Part shown: one piece after another, positions 48,611 to 58,140 of the stretch
Numbering within the stretch: position 1 is the stretch's first letter
How the letters are laid out: every line of letters begins with the position of its first letter
Assembly: GCF_000224145.3 (NCBI RefSeq)
Contig: NC_020166.2
Location: 9,576,752-9,640,751 of the forward strand
Direction: 5' to 3'
Length of the DNA stretch: 64,000 nucleotides
Source of the DNA: Ciona intestinalis
Taxonomy: Eukaryota; Chordata; Ascidiacea; Phlebobranchia; Cionidae
Notes under the pieces: model-generated
What the model was told of the DNA's origin: nothing
The model's input: the letters and a program-made list of their open reading frames with translations, nothing else
Database searches by the model: none
Translations under genes and position numbers: made by a program

Positions 48611-51600
48611 AGTAGTAAAGTTGTCAGCGTTACAAAATCTTCCTCTATAATTACAAGCAAGCAGAAAGTCTGACAAATTATGGCCAACACGTTCGTAGAA
48701 TTCTTTCATGCTGAATGTTCCTCGTGGGCTGTTGAGATATAAGACAACTATTAATTTTGAGTGTAGAGTTAACTTAATAGATAAGGTTTTACAGCTTGAG
48801 TTGGCAGTTATTTTTGTTGTTTCTAATCTAGTATAAAAAACTTTGAATATTTAAAAAAATAATTGACAATAATTTTTTGTGGCCGATCTGGTATGAAAAA
48901 GGAAAGTTTGTCTATCATCTAAAGTTTTGTCTATCATCTATAGCAAGACTTCATAATAGAAAGACCATTCCTTTCTCTTGTGAAAAGCTATTACAGAAGT
49001 GCAACAAAAAAAAAAGAACAAAATATGGACGAAAAAGATCTGTAATACACTAGACGTGCCCAATGACGAACAGTATAGAGAGTAAAGTGTCAGTTCGATT
49101 TATAATTCGCTTCGTTGCAATAACGTCAACCCATGGGTCTTATATTGGAGGCAAATGAGTTAACCTGTTTTTCTAATTAAAGTGACAGCTAATCGATGCT
49201 ACCTAACCCAACACACATTGGTTAAAATTAAACCCATGAAGACGAAATTTGTTCTGCAATCAATCATTTGCCGCATGTTTTCATTTAAAATGACGGAAAC
49301 TTGAACGTTGGATGTTTAAAAAATTTAAAGTCTGGCGCTCTGGCACAATGGTATTGCAGCATAAAGCATAAGCAAGCAACTTAACGTTTTTGCCCCAACC
49401 CAGTGGTCACTCGTGGGTTGTCCAAGTTATCAGCCATGTTGTACACAGTGATTAAATCACTTGCTTCTAGGCGAGGGGGTAAAGGTGGCTGTACACAGTA
49501 TCCGGCATGCGAATTGGCTTGCGAAGTTGTATGCAAACCCATTACCGAGTTCCGCATGCGGCAGCGAAATCCGGACAAAACAGACAAAACGGACGAATTC
49601 CGGATACTGTGTACAGCCACCTTAATGGTTCGAAGCTCGACACTACCATTGTTTTGTACAACAGACTTACTGGCAATTGCTTCAACCCAGAGGTTAGGCC
49701 CACAAAATTACACATAGGGTAATTCGTTATCTGGCACGAGGTGTATGGAACCGAAAACTCGTGTTATATAACCGCTGCCTTTGCCCCGCTATACACGCGG
49801 GTACCAAAATACGATAATGGTTTAGGTGGCAGTTTATATGGCACAAACTTTTAAAAATTGAGATGTGTTGAAACTAATGGCATACGCCAGGGGGATATGT
49901 GGAAATAATTATTTAGGCCAGGGGTGTTTATCCTTACCTGAAGTTTTTGAAGTATGTTATGTCCTCGATTCTCTTCTTTAAAGCTCGCATTTGCGGTTGC
50001 AGTCTTTCATCTATGCTGTCGATATTATCGTAGAAAGATGGTTTTATCAAGCTGTCGTTTTTGTCGAGAAATCCGAGGAGTTCACCTAAAATTATAATTA
50101 TTTTTAACTGTTGGTATTGTAACTTGCTCTACCCCGACGTGATCGGAAAACAACAACAGTCTTTATACCACGGGGTTTCTCATACACCTTCTGCCAGCTT
50201 ACGAGTTGCCATGTATGTTATACTTTGTGAGTAAATATTATTATATTTATATATGTGGCTGATAATTTGGAATATACCATAAGGAAACATGATTTATTTC
50301 ATACACCTCGTGCCAACTTACGAGATACCACGTATGTAACTTTATTGGTAATATTTTTTTGCATTGCTGACAATTAGACAACCAATTAGTGAGCACTTGG
50401 TTGGAAATTCCTAACCATAGAAAATATGGCTTTAAGGACCCAAGATTTATAAATACTAAGATGTGAAAAATTAATGTTATCCGGCAGGGGATGTGTGAAA
50501 ATGATATAGGGCAGTGCTCTTCAACCTTTTTTGGGTTGGTCAACCCCTAAATTTGTTGCGACAAACTCATGCACCCCTGATTGTTTTAACGTAAAACTCA
50601 TGACGTTTCGCGATTACCAGTGATACAAGATATAGAATTCATATAAAAAAAAACTGTAGGAAAGGGGCTAAGTTTGTTAAAAATGTTCAAAACTGAATAT
50701 TATTGCTGAAAATTGTTGAAGTTTGTGATGCACCCTTGTATACCCTTTTGTTCTGGTGTACACCTGGCATATTTTGGTGCACCCTGCACCGTGCACACCG
50801 GTTGAAGAGCACTGGTATAGGGCACGCTTAAAGGGTAGTATAGGTGTTAAACTAATGCGGTTGGACAGCGATCTATAAGGAATATAATGGAACAGGCGAA
50901 GGATGTACGATAAATAAAAGCAAAGGGCAAGTGTATAAAGATAGCAAGGGCTAACATATAGAAGGGTGGGAGAATATGGAACACCTTCAGCACATAATAT
51001 TCAAACATCCTGATCGTGTTTTAACAGTTACCAACGGTTTATGGGAGTTGTAAGAATATGGTTTTAAAAATCTTTGATTGTTCTTTGTTTAGTGCAAAAC
51101 AAGACAAGAAAATAGAATGAAAAGGTGTCCCATATTTCTCCAGCCTATTTATATTATATATAAAGATTCGGAATGTCAGAGTAAGAAGTTTGTCCGCTGC
51201 AGAAAAACTTCGAAACTGACAGAAAATCAATGTTGCCTAAATTTTTAATCGTTTCCGCAAGAGAGAATTCTTTTCTTTTCGCTTCAGAAACTCGAATGAT
51301 TTGTTTTGAACATTTTTACCAAAATTCCATTAAAATTGCAACAGGTGGAAAATTTAAATCTACTACTGATAGACTGATAAAGAGGTACGACTCAATACTG
51401 CCACCATGCGAGTTAAAATTGGTTTACACTTTTTGCAGTGAGCATAAAGTGTATGAATACGCCATATGTGTCTGGTGTATAAGAAGACACCAATGTTATA
51501 ACTCAATCACCATAGCGTAAAAAACAAACCACTTCAACATAAAATTCAAACCAAGTCAACCTGTTCACTCACCCACGTGGTACATATCATTCTTCGTTAT

Positions 51601-52435
51601 CTTTGAGAATTGAAATTCGTTAAGGTTACAAATGGTGACGGCAGGAAACGTAAGGTTCCCTGCTGCTACCTCATCCAACCTTGTGACGTGTGGGTAGCTG
51701 AGATAATAGATTGCTCGATTCGAACTCTGAGTGAAAAGATAAGATTAATTTAAGTCAGTTGTTCTTAAATGTTTTGGCTCAAGACACACTTGAGAAATTT
51801 ATTTTTTAGAGGTACAAGGTTGAGTGTAACTACGGTTAGAATGACTTTACTAGCGCTAAGGAGCAATGGCGCTGGACTGGGCGAACACACTCATTAAAGG
51901 AACACAATATTTGTATTGGTGAATAAGGCTAACATATATAGTGCAGTGTGAGAAGACAGAACATCTTTATTTCATAATATCCAAATATCTGATCGTGTTT
52001 AAAACGGTCTATATGAGTTGTAAAGATATAGTTTCATCATCTTTGAATGTGTTTTATCTACTATTAAATGGGATGAGAAAATAGAATAAAAGGTTCCATC
52101 TTCCCCTTCCACTATCCTACAGTTTAAGTATAAAGCCTCACCTGGTAAAGTAAGATGCTTAAACTTGTAAGGAAAGCTACAGTCCATGCGAATCTTCTTA
52201 GAGATGAATGATGTAATGCGAATATATGGTTGAACCCATGCAGGGTAGAAGATGACGAGAACACGTGGATGTTGGAAGGTTTCATGGATTCCAGGTCCGA
52301 CGACATCGATGATGACGTATAACTGACGTCATCGGCGACTGTGACGTCATCAGAGTGCACGACGCAGTTTTCAACGGGCTCGAAGTGAGCTGAGAGTGAC
52401 GAAACTCTGACGTCACGATTATGAATTGAGTGCAT
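48611..52435 (-). CDS. ASIC1: ASIC alternative N-terminal module (module b), four exons
   Basis: Exons 52435-52142 (ATG 52435), 51726-51573, 50085-49938 and 48728-48611, with agreeing phases, encode 238 residues. Seen: an S/T-rich N-tail, HG motif '[10 protein letters not shown]', TM1 '[18 protein letters not shown]', '[20 protein letters not shown]', '[20 protein letters not shown]', '[20 protein letters not shown]' and finger cysteines 'CNYRGRFC'. The module covers the same part of the channel as module a, ending at the same place just before [11 protein letters not shown], in phase 0. It is then followed by no ASIC 3' exons of its own. It most likely splices over module a to shared exon 39054-38907, giving a channel of about 755 residues, as in mammalian ASIC1a/1b and ASIC2a/2b. 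Module b reads closer to vertebrate ASICs than module a. A partial gene duplicate without a 3' end is the alternative. Confidence 0.88.
50512..50814. mobile_element. hAT-type non-autonomous element (303 bp)
   Basis: Perfect 15-bp inverted ends CAGTGCTCTTCAACC, with flanking 8-bp target copies ATATAGGG (left) and GTATAGGG (right, one mismatch). Inside there is no open frame. End sequence and 8-bp target copies are typical of hAT-superfamily derivatives. It lies about 100 bp after a SINE-like reverse copy, in the intron between module b exons 2 and 3. Confidence 0.9.
50956..51160. mobile_element. MITE copy in ASIC module b intron
   Basis: 'ATAGAAGGGTGGGAGAATAT' at the left, 'AAAGGTGTCCCATATTTCTC' and 'CAGCCTATTTATATTATATA' at the right; interior 'CTGATCGTGTTTTAACAGTT'. 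Diverged. Confidence 0.75.
51936..52124. mobile_element. MITE copy directly beside ASIC b exon 1
   Basis: 'TATATAGTGCAGTGTGAGAA' at the left and 'TTCCATCTTCCCCTTCCACT' at the right; diverged ends. The 5' splice site of exon 52435-52142 is about 17 bp away. Confidence 0.75.
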
Positions 52436-52873
52436 TGTGACCTGTGATGACGTAACGCTTAGTGACGTCACACGACTACAAAACCTACTTTTACTAAGAA
52501 CAGTGTTTTACTTATTTAGTACTGTGGAGTAAGATTGATACTGTTAGCACGTAGATTTTCCCAGATTTCCGTGTTTTTACCAATTAACAACGCTATTATA
52601 AGAGTCGTGGGGATACGGTTTTATAAATCTGTCAATAAACCTAAAATTTTATCAAATGGGGCTATAAAAGACAGTGAAAACATAGACCATCTTACTCTAA
52701 TCTACTAATGCCTACAGTTGCATCGGGTCTCTATATTAAAGCAATCGATATGCGAGATCTATATACGAAGACAGGATAAATAGAAATGAATGAACGTGGT
52801 GTTAATTATGTTATAGAAGAGTTATATTGGATACTGGCAATATATACCTTTGGTGGATCATATTCACTGTCGA

Positions 52874-52923
52874 NNNNNNNNNNNNNNNNNNNNNNNNNNN
52901 NNNNNNNNNNNNNNNNNNNNNNN
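52874..52923. other. Assembly gap, 50 N
   Basis: Run of 50 undetermined bases; a round number, so probably a placeholder length. Confidence 0.99.
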
Positions 52924-53156
52924 AGTAACATACATGGAGACTCGTAAGCTGGCACGAGGTGTTAAACCCGTGTGATGACGACTGTCGTTTTCCGGCCACG
53001 CGAGGATAAAGTAAGTTACATTCTTCTTCTTCATTCTTACCCACAAAGTAACATACATGGTAACTGGTAAGCTGGCACGAGGTGTTAAACCCGTGTGATA
53101 ACGACTGTCGTTTTCCGGCCACGCGAGGATAAAGTAAGTTACATTCATTCATTCAT
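52924..53156 (+). mobile_element. Two tandem SINE-like 3' ends
   Basis: Each reads 'AGTAACATACATGG', 'GTAAGCTGGCACGAGGTGTT', 'AAACCCGTGTGATAACGACT', 'TTTTCCGGCCACGCGAGGAT', 'AAAGTAAGTTACATTC'; the second ends in CATTCATTCATTCAT. Confidence 0.75.
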
Positions 53157-53429
53157 TCATAGGAGTCGTGAGGATACGGTTTTATAAATCTGGGAATAAA
53201 ACTTATCAAATAAGGCGATAAAAGACAGTGAAAACATAGACCATCTTACTCTAATCTACTAATACCTACAGTTGCATGGGGTCTCTATATTAAAGCAATC
53301 GATATGCGAGATCTATATACGAAGACAGGATAATTAGAAATGAATGAACGTGGGTGTTAAATTATGTTATAGAAGAGCTATATTGGAATACTGGCAAATA
53401 TATACACTTTGGGTGGATCATATTCACTG

Positions 53430-53745
53430 TCGAGTTTTTATACACATTAAGCTCACTGTCGAATTAAAACATATAGGAAACTTTTTATATTACACTATAG
53501 GAGTATAGGCACACATTGTGTAGTCATACACCTCATGCTCACTGTTGAATTATAACATTGGTGTCTTCTTATACACCAGACACACATAGTGTATTTATAC
53601 ACCTTATGCTCACTGTCAAGTTATAACAGAAGTGTCTTCTTATACACCAGACACACATGGTGTGTTCACACATCTCATGCTCACTGTTGAATTATAACAT
53701 TGTTGTCTTCTTATACACTAGGCAGACATAATGTATTCGTATGTT
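53430..53745. repeat. Second tandem array of the ~71-bp unit
   Basis: About four diverged units with 'TCATGCTCACTGTTGAATTA', 'TAACATTGGTGTCTTCTTAT' and 'ACACCAGACACACAT' repeated at about 70-bp steps; the left-most unit is decayed. Confidence 0.85.
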
Positions 53746-54124
53746 TTGCACATGACCCTATAATCTAACGGTTCAATGATAGTTAATGTTAAAAAAGCTG
53801 ATGTTCATTGGCATAAAATAAATAAACCGCATTTTAAACTATAACATGTTAATATAATCACTTGAATAATAGTTTCAATATATAAACTAATCGATTCTAT
53901 TTATAAATTATCTCATGGGACGTCATAACGATATAAAAGCGCTTTAAAATTTAAATTTTTATCTCGCAAAAATTATTGAGAATATTTATACTGAATCTAA
54001 ATTGCTTTACGAAATCGCATGAATAATAATACGGTGGAGGAAGAAATGAAAAAATGAATATATGAATGAGGTAATAAAATGAGATATAAATGATTAAAAA
54101 GGTAAGTGAATGAATAAATGAATG

Positions 54125-54322
54125 TATAATAGGGTGGGGGGAGATATGGGACACCTTTTCATTCTATTTTCTCTTCCAATTTGGTAGTAAGCAAAAAACA
54201 TTCGAAGAATTATAAAACCGTAACCTTACGACTTCCATAGACTGTTGGTAATTGTTTAAAACACGATCAAGATATTGGGATATTATGTGCTAAACGTGTC
54301 CCATCATCCCCCACCCTAATAT
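54125..54322. mobile_element. MITE copy
   Basis: 'TAATAGGGTGGGGGGAGATA' at the left and 'CCCATCATCCCCCACCCTAA' at the right; interior 'TTGGTAGTAAGCAAAAAACA' and 'GTTTAAAACACGATCAAG'. Confidence 0.85.
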
Positions 54323-54638
54323 AACTTATATTTACCTAGGTAACTTGTATAAAAACACAGAGGACATTTATTGTTTTTAGACATCAATACTTCAAAACAT
54401 ACATAAACTCTTAAAGAGCCTAAAACCTAAAACTAAATATTGTAGGCTGGGTTGGATGGGTTAAGGGGTGACACAGTTAGAGGGTAAAATTCTGCTACCA
54501 TTCTGAGCGTGTGTGTCCTTGGGCAAGACACTTTTACGGTGAATATGCATATTATGTGTGCAAGGTCAAAGAACTGTTACCGTTACAAGGAACTACATTA
54601 AATAAACTTGTTGTTCGATTACAAATATCAAAGGTTGT

Positions 54639-54810
54639 GTATAGTTGGGGAAGATGGGCCACCTTTTTCTTTTATTTTATCGTCCCTATTTGGTAATCAA
54701 CAAAGAACATTCAAAGAATTATAAAACCATATTCTCTGTTTAAAACACGATCGGGTTAGTTGGGCATTATATGAGCTAAAGTTGTTCCGTCTTTCCACAC
54801 CATTAAACAA
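54639..54810. mobile_element. MITE copy, internally shortened
   Basis: 'GTATAGTTGGGGAAGATGGG' at the left, 'TTCCGTCTTTCCACACCATT' at the right; interior 'GTTTAAAACACGATCGGG'. Confidence 0.7.
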
Positions 54811-55904
54811 TATGCAAAGGAATAGAAATTGCCAGCAAAACAACAATCGTTAACAAGCAAAGTTAAAATAAACGAAAACACTTTTAGTTACAAATCTAGT
54901 TCAAATTTTCTCTCCAAGTAATATAACACACAAAAGGCGCGAACACCAACCATATGGACCTCACAAATTAATTTTAATCGATTGATAATTCGTCACGCCT
55001 CGGTCGCCTTCGCGCTGACCAAGTTTAAAAATTTTCATGATCTGGATTGGCGGGGCAGAAAAACAACATGCGGAGCCACTGATCTAGTATTACTTAGAAA
55101 ATCGCAAATCGTATACGCTTTACTTAGTTTTGTTGCAACTCTGGCATGGAATTAGTTTAACGCATGCTCTGTATTGTAGGGTCAAGGTCAATGTAGCCTA
55201 CAGTACAGAACCTATATTCTTGTAACGTAGCGTTATACGTTATTTTGTAGTACCTTTAAATAGCGGTATGCGATGCGATACATTGCTTCATTTACCATTT
55301 ATTAGAAAACAAACACGATTAAGAAATATAGAATATTATATGCTAACGGAATCCATCTTACCCCACAGTATAATATTCAAAAGTAACTTCTACAGCGACC
55401 AATAGCGTAAGCATTCTACCTATTTAAAGATCCAACGTAACCTGACATCCATATATATATATATACCTAACAACTTAACACATGATTTTATCAATATAAT
55501 ACAGATTGTATATAGTTTTGGACCAAATATTGTTACGTATATTGCCCTATTGTACAGGCAGACAATATGTATGGCAGATATAGGGTAAGCGAAACCTTTA
55601 ACATAACTTGACTGCATTTAGAGTAAGACAAAATTAAGAACACTCATTCATTCTCTTTTCAATCACATTTGTTAATAAACAACAACATATTTAATTAAAT
55701 AACCGACAACAAAAAGCGTTGTAAATTGTTAAAAACACGACCGGGGAACATGGAAGATATATGGGCTGACGGTATACCATCTTACCCCACTGTACTATAT
55801 ACATAATGTGTTAGACCTGGAACAGTTATAAAGCTTCAATGAGCCGTTCTCCTTACATCGCATATTCCTAACTTTACTGCTGTTTCATGACCAAAAACCC
55901 AGGT

Positions 55905-56030
55905 GAACACATAGGGTTACATACGTGGTAACTCGTAAGCGGCACGAGGTGTATGAAACAGAACACCCGTGTTATAACGACTGGTGTTGCCCCGCCATGC
56001 GGGAATAAACAAGATGCATTCATTTATTCA
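55905..56030 (+). mobile_element. SINE-like 3' end with CATT tail
   Basis: 'GTAACTCGTAAGCGGCACGA', 'GGTGTATGAAACAGAACACC', 'CGTGTTATAACGACTGGTGT', 'GGGAATAAACAAGATGCATT', then CATTTATTCA. Confidence 0.65.
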
Positions 56031-57278
56031 CTTCGTTCTACTATAAAACCATGGTACACGGATATGACGTCAGTATGCTTCTATAATACACACTTAGTTC
56101 TACTGTAATAAAATAAATATCAGTATCAAGTCAGACCAATACATGCTTTCATTCTAACGCCCTAACCTGCCGCCCTTACTTAAAACTTATCCACACTACT
56201 AACCACGCAGAGTTTACAAGTGTCGAGTCCAAACCGGCAGATTATATTTTGGCGCTTTGAAATAGTAATCAATATGGAACGAGTTCTGCATTGCCTCGCG
56301 CTTCACAATTGTCGAGTAATGATTACACTGCGCCCAATAATTGTTCGCAACAAGGTCTCAAGAATCGAACTTTTTGGCCTCACAGCTTGCCCTGATTCCC
56401 CGCGCTTGCCTAATGAAATCCCGACTGTCAAATTAAACAGAAGCGGACATGTAATTAACTCTGCTATATTGTGACGCTGCAACCTGTCCTTTGTGACGCG
56501 TACGCCTCATCATGGTACGTCACAAAATCGTTAGCGGACCAGACTTTATCCCTTGAGACCTCAAGCTCCCACCGAGCTGCGCTACAGGGTTGAAATAATT
56601 TTGCCGCTTATCCTCATAAATTATTCACCGATATTGAATCCCTGGGTACGTTATGCCTGCACAAAAGTCACTCCACCAGCAACCCAAATAATCCTAACAT
56701 GCTTGTTTGGGGATTAAGAAACATCCAAACTAAGCCAAACGAGCAAGCCAACAAAATGGGATTTTCAGCCAAACGTAAAACACAAAACCACCGAAGTGCA
56801 ATTCACTGTCGTTCGCCCAAAACAAGTCTAAGCTATGCAATCTAACTTCGCCTTTTCTTATCTTATTACATCGAACCGGATAACGCAATCTCAGACGTTC
56901 AAATGCGCCACTGAAACGTTTTTTCTTTCGCCAAACTTTAAATACAAGCAAAACTCCCCGCACTTACCGCAAGCCCATAACTTAGTGCACGTTTTGATAT
57001 TCTAGTAATAACTAAAACACCGTCTTCATATGACTTGTTTTGAATAAACGTAACTTGCTCATCCTCGCGTGGCGTGGCGACGACAGTCGTTATAAAATGA
57101 GTGTTCCGTTACGAAGACCTCATGCCCACTTACGAGATAACAATTTGCAATTTTGTGCGTGATTGTTTTTTTATATTAATATCATTTTTGTGCAACATTA
57201 GTGGCCAGATCACACATGTCCCCAAAGGTGGCGCCGAGCCTCGAATGCCGGATACTTTGGTTACAAAGCGAACAAGAT

Positions 57279-57485
57279 ATATAGTAGTGTGGGAAAAGAT
57301 GGGACACCTTTCGTTCTATTTTCTCGTCCCATTTGGTAGTAAACAAAAAACATTCAAAGAATTATAAAACCGTACACTCCGGACTCGCATGGACCGTTGT
57401 TAATTGTTTAAAACACATTTAAGACATTTGGGTAATATGTGCTAAGGTGTTCCGTCTTCCTTCACCCTATACTGGCCTACTATAT
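57279..57485. mobile_element. MITE copy
   Basis: 'ATATAGTAGTGTGGGAAAAG' at the left, 'GTTCCGTCTTCCTTCACCCT' and 'CTACTATATA' at the right; interior 'TTTGGTAGTAAACAAAAAAC'. Confidence 0.8.
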
Positions 57486-58140
57486 AATACAAACGACACG
57501 ACAACGGAGGTCGGAACGCTGAACATTTATTGTGTACCAGTGTCTTGTGCTACAATTGCTTGAAATACAAGTTGCAATAATAATTGGTCGGCATTCATTA
57601 ATACAACGTTCAGGCAAAAGGTAAAAATTTTGCAAGTAAAAGCTGGTGTAGGTTGGTTATATCATAGAACGTATTCGCTTTGAGAAACCCCGTTTTGCTA
57701 TAAATGGTCACGTATTTAGGAGAAAGGTAATTTGCAAGCTGTTTCCAATTTAAGGAGATTTAGGTGTCGATTATCAAAATTTGAATTTTTTTTTTTTTTT
57801 GGTGGGGGGTAGGAGTTAAAAACTGTGGAGATTTTCTTAATAGCGGATATGTTATATGATATATAACTGTTTGCTGGTAAACCGGGGCAGGAGTTATGGG
57901 CTTGTGACGTCACAATACCATATTGTTGAAGCACCAGTAAGAATAAAATCGCAAAAGAGGTGCAAGTAATATGATATTGGGTTAAAACGTAAAAGTTTAT
58001 TAAAATTTTAAAGCGAAAAAAATACGGAAGATTTTGAATTGAAAAGTGCAAAAAAGACTGATTAATAATTGTTCTAGTTATTTTTGGAGGAGAATTTACA
58101 ATAATTCTGACATGGTCTGTTGCTGTATGAATAAAAACTT

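Larger units (their letters stand above)
52600..53432. repeat. Near-identical direct copies around an assembly gap
   Basis: About 52600-52873 matches about 53161-53432 almost base for base, with one-base indels in runs (for example GTGGTGTTAATTATG against GTGGGTGTTAAATTATG). Between them are 50 Ns and two copies of the SINE-like 3' part (52924-53030 and 53040-53150), themselves nearly identical. The pattern suggests two alleles or reads joined in tandem, not a true duplication. Confidence 0.75.
52436..58140. other. Gap between SHMT 3' end and ASIC module b
   Basis: No exon recognised. Contents: MITE variant at about 52517-52710 and its copy at 53160-53265, the 50-N gap, SINE-like copies at 52924-53156, the 71-bp array at 53430-53745, MITEs at 54125-54322, 54639-54810 and 57279-57485, MITE end pieces near 55320-55372 and 55735-55798, a SINE-like copy at about 55905-56030 with CATT tail, a repeat-free block at 56.05-57.0 kb, and a reverse SINE-like piece at about 57050-57150. 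It should hold the promoter of the ASIC b transcript. Confidence 0.5.

Noticed and set aside
48611..52435. A complete second ASIC gene
   Set aside because: Only the N-terminal third is present and no thumb, palm or TM2 exons exist between 43.2 and 48.6 kb; alternative first modules of one gene explain it better.
52811..53152. Two minus frames running across the N gap
   Set aside because: They are made of the doubled SINE-like 3' end and unknown bases.
56730..56963. 77-codon minus frame in the repeat-free block
   Set aside because: Basic and hydrophobic residues without domain likeness; splice sites not convincing.
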